A stretch of DNA of 64,000 nt from Aricia agestis (Eukaryota > Arthropoda > Insecta > Lepidoptera > Lycaenidae). The stretch is taken from contig NC_056409.1 in assembly GCF_905147365.1 (NCBI RefSeq), positions 2,237,001 through 2,301,000 of the forward strand, given 5' to 3'. The notes under the pieces were generated by a model. The model did no database searches. It was not told where the DNA came from and saw only the letters and a program-made list of their open reading frames with translations. Position numbers and translations under genes: made by a program. How positions within the stretch are numbered: the first letter of the stretch is position 1; the number at the start of each line of letters is the position of its first letter. Below, one piece after another: positions 10,931-22,331 of the stretch.

Positions 10931-11517
10931 TCCATACTAATGTTATAAATGCGAAAGTATGTCTGTCTGTCTTTTAAATCTTCACGCCTAAATCAGGGAT
11001 CAGAACCAGTTTTAACAAAACCGGTTAATTTCGTTCGTTAAACCGATATAATTTCGTTGGTTGGTTTTGTTTTTGTTAATTATGAAAAGAAATAAACGAA
11101 CGGAGAACGTACTAAAATACTACAAAATACATTTATCCCTCTGTGCTTGTATAGACATTAGACAAGCAACAACTTCGTTAGTGCATGTTAAGATTCAAAA
11201 GATGGCATTAGTTCTCAAATTAACTGGTTACTTTCGTTCTATCAAACCGGCTTCTAAGAAAACCGATTTTATTCGATTGATACGGTTTAAACCGGTTACC
11301 TAAACCTAAAACCAGAAACCAATCGTTTCCGGTCATTGACCCCAAACCGGTTTGAAACATACAACGGTTTCCGATCCCTGGCCTAAACCGCTGAATCGAT
11401 TCTGCTGAAATTTGGTATGTAGATATTTTGACATAGGATACTATTTATCACGCAAATATGTACGGTTCCCGCGCGATAAACGAATTTTGGCGGAACGGAG
11501 TTGCGGGCGTCATCTAG
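10931..11517 (+). mobile_element. Helitron-like repeat (TCCATACTAAT...CATCTAG) carrying a hAT insertion
   Basis: Begins with TC after an A and ends CTAG before a T, the insertion signature of Helitrons. It carries the ATAAATGCGAAAGT head and the GTTGCGGGCGTCATCTAG tail shared with other copies in this window (one inverted at 20828-21030). Without the hAT insertion it would be about 190 bp. It has no coding capacity. Confidence 0.75.
10994..11380. mobile_element. hAT MITE nested in the Helitron-like repeat
   Basis: Ends CAGGGATCAGAACC (left) and CGATCCCTG (right). The 8-bp duplication GCCTAAAT (10986-10993) / GCCTAAAC (11381-11388) has one mismatch. The interior is rich in AACCGGTT words in inverted order. 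Confidence 0.85.
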
Positions 11518-12108
11518 TACCTACCTGGAAACATCTACCTTCTGTCTAGCATAAACTTGTTACACCCGATACAATTAGCATAGTTTGCGACAATAACCGA
11601 GCTAATGACAGCCGGAACGAGACAGCCATCATCCGATAGACGAGTTTGAGCTGCATTATTAAATTAGACTACCAGATTTCCTTTGAGACACTCTCAACAT
11701 CTAGACGAGACACGCTTACACAAATAAATGGCTTAAACGGAGATGAAATCTCCAAGCTTGCTCTTTATAGTATTATAAAGTATATAATTTATTGTTGTTT
11801 TACGTTTATTTATACAATTTTACGTGGATTATCTTTTAATGCTTTGCATCAGGGGTCGACCAGTTGTTTTAGGTGGGGTCCGGATACTGTGGGAAAATTT
11901 TAACGAGGTCCAGAAAAAAATACACTTGTCATAAGTGTATTTTTTTCTGGACCTCGTTGAAATTTTCCCTTTTTTTTACTTGTCATAAGTAGCTTAAAAA
12001 TATTATTTTAATTATATAATTATATTGTATTAATTATTGATACCTGGTTTAAAACACATTACAATATACCTCGTCCGCCTGTTGCTGACCGCTGCTATAA
12101 ATAATACT
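11518..12108. other. spacer with a degenerate hAT end and a hairpin
   Basis: A CAGGGGTCGACCAG hAT-like left end appears at about 11850 without a clear right partner; the hairpin 11902-11958 lies inside it. Nothing coding. Confidence 0.4.
11902..11958. repeat. perfect hairpin, 26-bp arms, 5-nt loop
   Basis: Arms 11902-11927 and 11933-11958 pair exactly (AACGAGGTCCAG at the outer end) around the loop GTCAT. AAAATTTT-type complementarity continues outside. Confidence 0.95.
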
Positions 12109-12260
12109 AATATTATGTGTCTGTCTGTCTCTTACCTCTTTACGCCCACACCGCTGAACCGACTATTCTGAAATTTTGTATGAAGATACTTTGAGTCTCA
12201 GGAAAGGACAAAGGATACTTTTAGCCCCGGAAAATGTACGGTTCCCTACTATACAACTAG
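12109..12260 (+). mobile_element. Helitron-like repeat, 5'-degenerate copy
   Basis: ATACTAATATTATGTGTCTG head, ACCGCTGAACCGACTATTCTG middle and an ACAACTAG end followed by T. Same family as the 10931 copy. Confidence 0.6.
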
Positions 12261-12297
12261 TAGCTCAGTATAAATTAAAAATTATACCTGTATAATT

Positions 12298-12450
12298 AGT
12301 CTCTGTTAAGCATTTGTGTACTAACCCAGAAATATTTCTTTGTTGAATTTTTGCATGTAGTCTTATTCTAAATCATCTAAACAACATAACTGCATTCATA
12401 ACTCAATAAGTAATTTTTGTGGGTTAGTACACGAATGCTTAACAGGGACC
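12298..12450. repeat. MITE with TCTGTTAAGC inverted ends
   Basis: TGTTAAGCATTTGTGTACTA at the left is mirrored by TAGTACACGAATGCTTAACA at the right; the remainder is AT-rich. Confidence 0.75.
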
Positions 12451-12777
12451 AATCATTATCCTTTCCTAAAATCATTAAAATGGTCACCCAAATCATCGGT
12501 TATTCAGCGGCACGTTACGTCACCACGTCACCAGATGGAATCTAAATAGCTGGCGGTAATTAGTATCGTCTCCAATCTAAACTTCACATATCCCCCCTCC
12601 CCCTTCTTATTGAACTGAAACTAACAGAAGCTTCTGGAAGAGACAGGTGGAAAGATTTTTATTTTAATTTACTTGATATAATATATTTTCTTATCATTTG
12701 ACAATTTATTGTATTAATTCGACAACCAATAACTTATTTTTATTCATTTCTCAAGTAATGGTACAGTTTCTCTAGAA

Positions 12778-14084
12778 CAGGGGTTACCAATTAGTTTCGC
12801 TCGGGGTCCGTTTTAAGACATGAAATGGCCTTCGCGGTCCACACATTTTATATAAAAAAATTTATTAAGCAAAGGTAATTACGGAAATTACTAATCAATT
12901 AATCTATACTAATATTATAAATGCGAAAGTATCTCTGTCTGTCTGTCTGTCTCGCTTTCACGCCAAAACTACTAAACCGATTGTAATGAAATTTTGTACA
13001 CAGATAGTCTAAAGCCTGAGAAAGGACATAGGCTACTTTTTAACTTGAAAAAGAGGTTGTAAGGGGTTGAAAATGCGTAAATTTGGTCAAATTAAGTTAG
13101 TTCCAAAAACTCAAAATAGATGGCGCCAAGAGTCCCTTAGATCGCGCTTGCTCATGCGTATTTCTATAAGAGGTGATACCATGTTGAAATGCGTTTTTCG
13201 ATTCTTTCGATTGTTGTAAGTACACGTTATTAACTAATAACTCACCTACCAACTTAGATATCAAATTCAAAAACAACAGCGCCAAAACTACTGAACCGAT
13301 TGTAATGAAATTTTGTACACAGATAGTCTAAAGCCTGAGAAAGGACATAGGCTACTTCTTACTGGAAAAAGGGGTTGTAAGGGGGTGTTTATGCGTAAAT
13401 TTGTTCAAATTAAGTTAGTTCCAAAAACTGGAACAGATGGCGTCAAGAGTCGCCTAGATCGCGATATCGCTTGCTCATATGTATTTCTATAAGAGGTGGT
13501 ATCATGTTGAGTTAATATTTGCGATTCTTTCGATCGTTATACATGTTATTAAATAACTCACCAACCAACATAGATATCAGAAACAGTCTACCAATAATAA
13601 ATACTAAATAGTTTATGGGCATTGGGCAAAGCTAAGGTTGTGTAATGCATTATGCAGCTAAGTTGTGTAACGCTAAATAAGCTTTAAAATTTGGTATAAA
13701 AAGTTTAATTAAGTAAAAAAAAATCATATTATGTGCACACTACACGGCTGTTTTGAGTATTTTGATTTAAGGGGTACCAGGGTTTTAAAAAGCTTTTGAC
13801 ACCAATTTTGTTGACACCGCGCGGTATAAACTGAAGTCCACGCGGACGAAGTCGCGGGCAACAGCTAGTAGAATATATCTATGAGAAAAGTAACCATTTT
13901 TTGTAGCTAATTATCTCTCTGAAGTTTGGAGTGAAATATTGGTGCAAGCTATAGATATTGACATTAAATCCTGGAGATGTTGAAGTCCTAAGATGAACGA
14001 AGATCATCTTCGAATATGCTCGGTCCGCACTCAATGGGTCGGCGGTCCGGATGCGGACCGCGGTCCGCCATTTGGTGACCCCTG
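12778..14084. mobile_element. hAT element (CAGGGGTTACCAATTAG) carrying a Helitron-like insert
   Basis: Left end CAGGGGTTACCAA, right end TTGGTGACCCCTG, 8-bp duplication CTCTAGAA (12770-12777) / CCCTAGAA (14085-14092). Short copies of the same family: 34023-34319 in full, with the same GGCCTTCGCGGTCCACAC and GGTCGGCGGTCCGGATGCGG subterminal blocks. No transposase frame. Confidence 0.85.
12903..13868 (+). mobile_element. Helitron-like repeat with an internal duplication, nested in hAT
   Basis: Starts TCTATACTAATATTATAAAT after A and ends GGGCAACAGCTAG before T. A unit of about 315 bp is duplicated in tandem: the stretch from CCGATTGTAATGAAATTTTG at about 12977 recurs at about 13296, including the motif GATGGCGCCAAGAGTC/GATGGCGTCAAGAGTC. 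Confidence 0.8.
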
Positions 14085-14091
14085 CCCTAGA

Positions 14092-14370
14092 ACATTTTTT
14101 TATTACTATCAAGCAAATTTTTCGTCAGTAGCTTCATTTTGATAAGACAAACAACAATTACCTCTGCGTAAGTTCTCGGAAGTGGTAACAGAGATAGAAA
14201 GGATTTAATATTTCGATTTGACGGTCCTAAAATATGGATTGTTCTATTTGTAGCACAATGTTACTCTTAAATTATTTAACTATTAACCTATCAATATACA
14301 AAAAATCTGCCGGTTAGGGTTCCGTTTTCGGGTTCTGTAATCAACAAATCCTCGTTGACTATGGAACCCT
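14092..14370. mobile_element. MITE family 1, partial copy
   Basis: AGAACATTTTTTTATTACTA, GTAGCTTCATTTTGATAAGAC and GGTCCTAAAATATGGATTGT match 3025-3440 and 45262-45660. It directly abuts the right end of the hAT element. Confidence 0.65.
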
Positions 14371-15330
14371 AAAACTAACCTAACCTAATCATTGGGTGTT
14401 GCTTTACTTTATATTGACTGGTGGGATAAAACGAAACCAATGCAATCTCTTCTAGTGTAACAGACATCCCCGTCTAAGCCCCAGTTGCAAATAGTGTCCG
14501 ATGAGTTGGACTCAACTTCCCCAGCAATAGGAGCCTGTCACTATACCTATTGTTTGACTACTAAATTCGGCACGTAGACGGTGGAAGGAGGAAGATACGG
14601 CATGGAATATACTTAGGCTCTGTTCAGACTCATAAATCTCAAATATCTTAAATTCAGATTTTAAAGTTGAATGTTTCTAAATATAGCATTTAGCAATAGA
14701 AGTTAGCACAGCTTAAGCTTCTAATTAATATACTGCGTGAAATTTTAATAGTTGTTTTTCCGCAGTAAAATGATTCTATCGTAGTACAATAGATTTATGA
14801 AGTTTTTTTTATGCAAATCATAAAAAAAAATCGGTCTGATCATAGCCGCTCGCGCCTATCGGCATAAAGTTGCCATAGTACGTCATACAAAATATTTTTT
14901 ATTTTCAAAAAATAACTTGCATGATTCGATAGTACTACTATAGGTAAATCGTTCTGCTGCGGGAAAACAAAGATTTGAGCTACTAATTAAAATATATATT
15001 TTAATATACAATTAGGCCTTTACCATATTAACCTATTTTCATACGACTTCAGAGAAAAGAAATGGTAAATGCATTTAAACTGCGACTAGAAGTCGTCAAG
15101 GCAACTTGTTACTCTATCACTGAAATATTAATGTATCAAAATGTTGCCAAATATTACAGCGGCTTATTGCTCTTTGTCTGGATTTTCCGGCAATCGCCAG
15201 AGATGAAAAACTCGTAAACTCAATATACCAGAATAAAGAAAGCACTTGTTTTTAAAATATCATAGTCTGTTTTACACCGTGGCTTTTTATACTAAGAAGA
15301 CCAATTAAATCAGTTTGTATATTAAGTGGA
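14371..15330. other. no gene recognised
   Basis: AT-rich unique sequence, stops in all frames, no clear repeat ends. Confidence 0.5.
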
Positions 15331-15655
15331 TTGTATAATACCCCCACACCGGTTTCATTGAAACCAGGCCAGGTACGCAGGAGTAATTTTATAGTGCGTA
15401 GTACCTATTCCTTTACTCTCATAACCCAGTGGGACGGAAGATCGACACGACTGGCGAGAGATCAGGTGCAGGACCAACTTTTTACATGCCCATCCGACGC
15501 ATGGATCATCTTACTTGTCAGACAATCAGGTGATCAGCCTGCATTGTCCTAACCAAAATTGGAAATAACATGTTTTCAACGCGGGAATCGAGCCCACGAC
15601 CTCCGAGTCAAGAGCCACGCTCTTAGCCACTGGACCACGGAGGCGTTAGTGGTTT
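15331..15655 (-). mobile_element. tRNA-derived SINE
   Basis: Read on the minus strand, the right end carries a tRNA-like head with an A-box-like TGGTCCAGTGGCTAAGAG and a B-box-like GGGCTCGATTCCCG, followed by an unrelated body of about 250 bp. A plus-strand relative starts at 54422. It is not a functional tRNA: the acceptor stem does not close and the body is SINE-like. Confidence 0.7.
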
Positions 15656-16049
15656 GTATAATACCTATCTTATTATATTATCTTAAAATTTTAAGCAACA
15701 AAAGGTAAAAAGCCCGCACAAAGTTGTCAACATCTGATCGAGCGCTTTTCACCTGTATAATATTAATAATATTATTTAAATATAGGTAATAATCGTCCAG
15801 TTATATCCTTCACTGTCCTGTAACCCATATCATATATATAGTATGTGTGCACGTACTCCACCTTTGTGGTGAGAACAAATGAAGTTTGGCCAGAACTACT
15901 CAACTATTGTCTGCTAGCCTGAATTCAATTTGCTCCGTATTGCATCCGCTCAATTCAAACCATTCATTGTTATATGATAATGTACCGAGTTTCATAAACT
16001 TGACATAAAAAATAATATTATTTTTATGTCATTTATGATGTTCCGATCA
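15656..16049. other. no gene recognised
   Basis: AT-rich, no open frame or repeat boundary I could define. Confidence 0.45.
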
Positions 16050-16525
16050 TGACTTTGGCCGACTAGCCGATTAGTCGGTTGCAAAGAAGCCGACTAATCG
16101 GCCGACTAGTCGGCCAACCGATCATGGTTTCAGATGTTTTCGTAACGCTTCGTTTACTAAAGTAAGTCGCATACGCCTCCTGCGAACGTGTCGGATCGTG
16201 TTTTGGTTATGTTAACGTCATGATATAAAGCCGCGGCAGTCCTCGAGTGCCACACGTATTTTTTTATTAAAATTGTTTAGAATAAAGAAGATATTATGAT
16301 GTTATTAAATAAATGTCATAGATATTTATTTACAAGCAAGTATTTTCAGAAAGACAATCAATTAATTTCAAAACAATCAAGGTTTTTCTTAAATGTAACA
16401 TCAATAATAGTAAAATAATAAAAAACCGGATAGTCGGCGCTTTTTGCCGACTATTCGCCGACTAGTCGCCGACTACAAAAGTGGCCGGATAGTCGGCTTT
16501 ACCGACTAGTCGGCACATCTCTAGT
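16050..16525. mobile_element. remnant of a hAT-like element with GCCGACTAGTCGG subterminal repeats
   Basis: CGACTA(G/A)TCGG words cluster at 16055-16120 and 16430-16515 around an AT-rich core. The right end reads GGCACATCTCTAG, whose reverse complement CTAGAGATGTGCC is a hAT-like terminus. The left end and target duplication are not clear. Confidence 0.55.
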
Positions 16526-17292
16526 CATCTATATACTTACATACATACATATTATTTTATAAACATTTTAAAAGTGATAATATTAGGTATATCTTGTGTA
16601 TAATAATTGTTACAGTATTTTCACGAAGTTTTATATAATTGCGTAGCCTATAGGGATTATTATATTTATAAATATTATATTTATATTCTTGCATTTTTGA
16701 CTTATTTGTGTTTTCTTTAACTCCCACTATAGCTCGTTCTCTCGGGCACTAATTAAGTATGCAAAAGAACAATCTATTTCACGTCAATTCTTACAATCAT
16801 TCTATTCATATATATATTGCAGTGAATATTATAAGTAACAACACAAAGTATCATGAATTTTACCAAACAAAGGTTTAAAAATTTGTCCTTTCATCGCTGC
16901 TACTTTCACAGTAAACTTTATACACGGGACTCATACACACCCTCAAGAATTATCAGTAATTATCGCTCTGTTTTGTTACGCCTTGTATGTATATTATGCT
17001 AACTAAGCTAATCGATACAGAGATCAGCCGCATCAGCGGGACACTAAGATGTACAACATTGATAGATCGAGACACGGGTGTCCGAGTGTCCCAGTGTCCG
17101 AGATTTACGATCATCGACAGTTGGACAATTGAATAAGCGCCTCTAAATCAGCGTGATTAATGTTGTGCCCTAATTGTGTAAATTAATATCAAGGTTGTTT
17201 CAATGAAGACCTAGGTCGGTGAATTGCATTTGTTTTATTGGATTGATTTGGTCTAGGGATGTTACAAGGTCTAGACTCTAGAGCAGATTTCC
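16526..17292. other. no gene; partial MITE at about 16887-16989
   Basis: 16887-16989 (GCTGCTACTTTCACAG, CATACACACC, TTTTGTTAC) matches the right half of the MITE at 41798-42050. The rest is AT-rich unique sequence. Confidence 0.5.
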
Positions 17293-17620
17293 ATTTTATT
17301 GTATGATACGTGGAAGAGCCATGCTTCGGCACGAATGGGCCGGCTCGACCGGAGAAATACCATGTTCTCACAGAAAACCGGCGTGAAACATCGCTTGTTT
17401 CGCCGAGTGAGTGAGTTTACCGGAGACCCAATTCCCTTCCCTATCCTCCCCTATTCCCTTTCCTTCCCATCCCTACCCTCCCCTATAACCTAATTCCCTC
17501 TTAAAAGGCCGGCAACGCACCTGCAGCTCTTCTGATGCTGCGAGTGCCGTCCATGGGCGACGGAAGTTGCTTTCCATCAAGAGACCCGTTTGCTCGTTTG
17601 CCCCCTTCTTTCATAAAAAA
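17293..17620 (+). mobile_element. SINE-like repeat, family S (GAGAGCCATGCTTCGGCAC), copy 1
   Basis: GGCCGGCTCGACCGGAGAAA, ACAGAAAACCGGCGTGAAAC, GTGAGTGAGTTTACCGGAG, a C/T-rich variable tract, GGCCGGCAACGCAC, GGGCGACGGAAGTTGCTTTC and an A-rich 3' end after TTTCAT. Other copies: 27097-27426, 31661-31985 (minus) and 59275-59600. Confidence 0.8.
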
Positions 17621-17689
17621 AATGCTTATTTAAAACTATATATTTTTTTTAGTTGTTTATAATCATGGACTGAGACTGAGTACTTACTA

Positions 17690-17845
17690 ATATTATTATA
17701 AATGCGAAAGTTTGTCTGTCTGTTACCTTTTCACGCCCAAACCGCTAAACAGATTTTGCTGAAACTTTGGCATGGGTCCCGGGACATAGGATACTTTTGT
17801 CCCGGAAAAATTACGGTAGCCGCGCGACAAACGAATTTTGGCGAT
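17690..17845 (+). mobile_element. Helitron-like repeat, 3'-truncated
   Basis: ATTATAAATGCGAAAGTTTG head and ACGCCCAAACCGCTAAACAG middle; the family tail fades after GACAAACGAATTTTGGCG. Confidence 0.6.
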
Positions 17846-18358
17846 AAGTTCGCACAACGTTGAATCGAATAACGAAAAAGTAGACCTTTGTAAATCATGT
17901 TCAACCTAATTTTATTCATAAATGCGTCGCAAAATACCGTAATATCGAGATGTCGAAACGTCGTATTCAGTATTACCTCATTTGGTGAGTCGTTATGCGG
18001 GAGTATGGAGTCGTAATGATTTAACATGTGGCCCGACGTGATCCGACGTGCTCCCACGTCATGAAATGTTGCCGGTGGCGGGACGAATAAGTAATGACTG
18101 CGAACATTAGGATCATACGTCTTGAGCAATATTATTTGTTGCTGAACATGAATATTGTTGTTAACGAGACCAACTAGAGGTTGAATATTTTCTCTGCATA
18201 TTTTTGTGCAGATATGTATGCTTTAGATACAAATTCTACAGATGCCAGCTTTATATATTTTATTACACAAGAACGTGAGCGCAATGACTGGAACAAAAGA
18301 TTTAATATTATATTATATCACATTGCTCACTACAACAATGGAGTCTCTAATACACTTA
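17846..18358. other. no gene recognised
   Basis: A moderately long minus-strand open frame ends in this stretch but lies partly in the Helitron-like repeat and resembles no family I know. Confidence 0.4.
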
Positions 18359-18544
18359 TCCTACTAATATTATAATTGGGACAGTTTGTGAGTTTGTATG
18401 TTTGTTATATTTTCTTCACGTCTAAAGGGCTGGAGCGATTTTAATAAAATTTGGTATGTAGATACCGTGGATTAACATAATACAGGCAACTTTTTACTGT
18501 AGGAAAATATCACAGTTTATTTTCCCTAACAAGGGCACAGCTAA
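18359..18544 (+). mobile_element. Helitron-like repeat ending CTAA
   Basis: Starts TCCTACTAATATTATAATTG after A and ends GGGCACAGCTAA before T (CTRR end). It diverges from the other copies in the middle. Confidence 0.6.
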
Positions 18545-19273
18545 TTCAATATATATTAACAAACTATATCAGCTGGTACGGTAATCTTTCAATTTGTCAT
18601 TAGACAAGGTTAATTGACATGATGTAAAACAGAGGCCAGCAATATAAAAGCAACTTTTTACACTACACTCGCAAATGTGGCAGCCATTTTGAGATTTACA
18701 TACTAAATCAGCGCGCTCTATTAAGCTGGCGTTTTTGTTTATTTACTTAGAAAATACAAAGCTGATTAACCCCGGAAATGCTAATGCGGGACCTGACTTT
18801 ATCAAATCAAACAAAAAATGTTTTCACTGGCTCCCCCGACGAAATTGCGACTTTCCGCCGTTGGGATAAGACTTAAATTTAATTATAGCGGTCGCACAAC
18901 AAGGAAGCAGGAATTAATGGTGCATTTTCTTGTTATTTTCCGCCCGTCAACAGATTTCGAGGCGATTTTCATCTACTTTCGGGATAAGACTAGACTTAAC
19001 TTTTGGTTTTGTTTCGGCGATTTCGGATTTGACGGCTATTAACTCTAACGAGAGATTTAAATGAAACTTTTAAGCCCTACTTTATAATTCTCCAGGATGG
19101 ATTTTGCTGTCTCATTGGTGTATATTTGATTAGTTTTTGATTGGTCAAAATTTCAATTAGGTCTGTACCTAATCAATCAAATGGAAATCCTATGGCACCA
19201 CTAAGCTTTTTTAACTGTTTAGCAGTGACGTGCCATTTAAAGTACATGTTCATGTATATTAGATAAATTAATA
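18545..19273. other. no gene recognised
   Basis: AT-rich unique sequence without coding signal. Confidence 0.45.
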
Positions 19274-19277
19274 TTAA

Positions 19278-20616
19278 GAGTCCGGGTGCCATCGAAATTC
19301 TCATATAAACGTAATACCAAGATCATTTGACTTACCTTATCTAGTAAAGGATAATAATAATGAGATAGTGCTTTTTGCTAATGACACTTCACTTATTTTT
19401 AAAGTGAAGCGACAACAGTCGAACTACGACGAGGTAAACAGTGCTCTCTCAAAAATAGTACATTGGTTTAATGTTAATAACTTACTTTTAAATTCTAGTA
19501 AAACTAAATGTATAAAGTTTACTTTGCCCAATGTTAGGCAAGTACAAACCAATGTGCTATTAAATGATGAGAAGATGAATTTGGTAGATAACACTGTATT
19601 CCTAGGTATTACACTTGATAGTAAATTACAGTGGGGTCCTCACATTGCTAATCTAGCAGGTAGGCTCAGTTCTGCAGCATATGCAGTCAGAAAAATTAGA
19701 GAAATTTCTGACGAAGACACGGCACGATTAGTATATTTTAGTTATTTTCATAGTAGGATGTCATATGGAATCCTTTTATGGGGAAACGCTGCCGACATTA
19801 ATACAATATTTGTGCTGCAGAAGCGAGCCATACGTTCTATTTATAAAATGTCTGCTTTATAAATTGGTATTCTAACTGTTGCTTCTCAATACATTTTGGA
19901 TAATGTAATATATGTTAGAAAAAATATAAATAAATTTAAAGTTAAAAGTGACATTCACTGTAGAAATACTAGAAATAAGCACAAGCTGGACATGCCAGTG
20001 ATCAGACTTAGTAAAGTCAGTAAATCTTTTAAAGGTCAATGTATACGCCTTTACAATAAAATCCCAGAAAACGTTCAAAATCTTTCCATTAATAAATTTA
20101 AAAAAGTAGTCAAAGAGCGTTTGTGTGCCAAAGCTTATTATAAGGTCAATGATTTCATAGAAGATGGCACATCTTGGGAGTAGGATGGCTTCTTGCAAGG
20201 CTACTTCTACATTATTTTATTATGACTTACAATTATGTATGTTGACATTGTATATAATATTAAGTTACAAAATTGTAAACTTTATTTTAAAAGAATAATT
20301 TTTCTCTCACTTTTTTGGTAAAAAGTGGAACCCGTGCGAGTTTCTTACGCCGGTTCTTCTCGCCGGGGTAGTTCCCGAACCGGTGGTAGGCATCAGGTAG
20401 ACATTCTGAAAAAATTTGATTCAAATTTACTCAGAAATAAAACATTTTTTTTTTTCTATACGAGAATATTTACCATATTTGAGTTATTATTCAGGTTAAG
20501 ATAGTAATTACCTAGGTTCCTGTACAAAGATTCACTGCAAAATATTTACATAAAATATTAATGGGAAATGATCTTGGTATTACGTTTGTATGAGAATTTC
20601 GATGGCACCCGGACTC
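19278..20616. mobile_element. TTAA-flanked MITE split by a LINE insertion
   Basis: The inverted ends start GAGTCCGGGTGCCATCGAAA and run about 51 bp each side with few mismatches, flanked by TTAA at 19274-19277 and 20617-20620. TTAA duplication is the piggyBac-type signature. The interior is mostly a 5'-truncated non-LTR retrotransposon (about 19340-20450). Confidence 0.8.
19366..20180 (+). pseudogene. non-LTR retrotransposon reverse transcriptase, C-terminal fragment
   Basis: The frame LFANDTSLIFK then VNNLLLNSSKTKCI, FLGITLDSKLQWGPH, RMSYGILLWGNAA and VLQKRAIRSIYKM is the C-terminal half of a jockey/CR1-like reverse transcriptase and thumb. TAA at 19860-19862 interrupts it; the same frame resumes with IGILTVASQYILDNVIYVRK and runs to TAG at about 20180. 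Residues normally lying between the two parts seem deleted. The catalytic FADD has become FAND. The 3' UTR contains TTCTTACGCCGGTTCTTCTC and ends A-rich. 5'-truncated and dead. Confidence 0.85.
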
Positions 20617-20620
20617 TTAA

Positions 20621-20827
20621 CTCACACGCGTAAGCTATCTAAGCTCTATAAAACTTTAATGTAGAGCCTCATTTTTCTTACAAGTTTTTTGTTTTATTTA
20701 TGCAACGGTCGATATTTACCATTTTGATGAACATTTTGAGATGCACCAATTAAAAACATATTTTCAACATTTGAGCTGATGGTTCACTGTAAATCCTAGA
20801 CCAACATTTCGAATATAATCATTTGAA
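20621..20827. other. short spacer, nothing recognised
   Basis: AT-rich, no open frame. Confidence 0.4.
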
Positions 20828-21030
20828 CTAGATGACGCCCGCAACTTCGTTGCACCAAAATCCGTTTATCGCGCGGGAACCGTACATTTTTCCGGGATAA
20901 AAACTATCCTATGTCATTTCTCGGGATTCAAAGTATCTCCATGCGTTTCAGCAAAATCGGTTGAGCGGTTTGAGCGTGAAGAGGTAACAGAAAGACAGAC
21001 ACATTTTCGCATTTATAATATTCGTATGGA
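20828..21030 (-). mobile_element. Helitron-like repeat, compact copy on the minus strand
   Basis: On the minus strand it starts TCCATACGAATATTATAAAT, carries the usual ACCGCTCAACCGATTTTGCTG block and ends GTTGCGGGCGTCATCTAG. It is flanked by A and T. This is close to the full-length short form of the family. Confidence 0.8.
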
Positions 21031-21470
21031 TTACGTAGCCGGTCCGAAAATGTATTAAATCCAGCGCGGACTTTATCAAAGTTGATCCTTAACTTCGCAG
21101 TTCTTTTTCTAGTTTTATTGAGTTACCGTGAAACAAACTAACGGGAATTTTTCGAAGTTGCCACAGTCCGCGACGCCGCCTCCCCCCTCCTTAACGAGAA
21201 GTTTTTCAATTCAATTAGTCGAGTTCTTGCCGTCAAATTAGGTCGTTTTGCTTCAAACAACTGTTTTGATCATTTTCGGAACTCGGTACACGGCCGCACG
21301 GGCGACGTTAATTCAGCGTTTACTCAATTAGAGTTTATCTTTTAAAATTGAACTGAATGAACTGAATGTTGAACTGTTAGCAATTTTTCGTAGACTTAGA
21401 TTTTCTTTATGATAGGACTAATATGAACACTCTAGTAATACTACCTTATAAAGATATCACTATTTGAAAT
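21031..21470. other. no gene recognised
   Basis: Unique sequence with a GC-richer patch near 21160-21190; no sustained open frame. Confidence 0.4.
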
Positions 21471-21945
21471 AATCGGCCAAGTGCGAGTCGGACTCACGCA
21501 CGAAGGGTTCCGTACCATTATAGAGCCAAATTAGGCCAAAAACTGTGTTTTTTGTATGGAAGCCCCTCTCAATTTTTGATATTATTTTAATATTATTATT
21601 AAATATTAAAGAACACATATAAGCAAAGATTTTGTGAAAAATTCAAGTACTTACTTAACTTTTGCCAATATTGATATTATATAGAGCAAAAAATGCCAAA
21701 AAAAAATCACGTTTGTTGTATGGGAGCCCCCCTTAAATATGTATTTTATTTTGTTTTTAGTATTTGTTGTTATAGCGGCAACAGATATACATCATATTAT
21801 AATCTGTGAAAATTTCAACTCTCTAGCTATTACCGTCCTCGAGTTACAGCCTGGAGACAGACAGACGGACAGACAGACAGAGTAACGAAGTCTTAGTAAT
21901 AGGGTCCCGTTTTTTACCCTTTGGGTACGGGACCCTAAAAAGTGA
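21471..21945 (+). repeat. dispersed repeat (CGGCCAAGTGCGAGTCGG), copy 1
   Basis: Starts AATCGGCCAAGTGCGAGTCG, contains GTATGGGAGCCCCCCTTAAA and ends GGTACGGGACCCTAAAAA after a CAGACAGACGGACAG tract. The second copy begins at about 24673. The mobilisation class is unclear. Confidence 0.7.
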
Positions 21946-22197
21946 TAATAAACAGTTTATACTTTTTACGGCAGCACTTACCGCCGTACTCAGAGACATT
22001 TAATCATGATTAACCTTCAATTTAATGACGAGTTTCACAGATAATGTATGGGGCTTATGTCAAAATTTTGAATTAATTACATTTAAGTAATTAATGTCCC
22101 ACTCTTAGTGGGGCAGTTAGAGACATTATCTGATTATTTAAGTTTGACAGAAAATGTGTATGTCAAAATCCTTCTTAAACTCAAGTTTTAACATTAA

Positions 22198-22328
22198 GGG
22201 CCTGTTTCACCACTTCCTGATAAAGCTATTTAAAACCATTTAAAATGACAGATCAAGTATGGAGAATCTGTCAAAAAAGTTGTGAATAGCCTATTAGGCA
22301 CTTTATCAGAAAGTGGTGAAACAGGCCC
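22198..22328. mobile_element. Harbinger-type MITE, copy 1
   Basis: Inverted ends GGGCCTGTTTCACCACTTCC with 3-bp TAA duplications at 22195-22197 and 22329-22331. The second full copy is 28321-28462; a solo end is at 38868-38898. Confidence 0.85.
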
Positions 22329-22331
22329 TAA

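Noticed and set aside
15590..15660. Possible tRNA gene on the minus strand
   Set aside because: A- and B-box-like words are present but the cloverleaf does not close, and a SINE body follows; the same holds at 54422 and 60033.
17189..17493. Frames overlapping GGCCGGCTCGACCGG sequence
   Set aside because: They lie in repeat family S, which is present four times with different frames.
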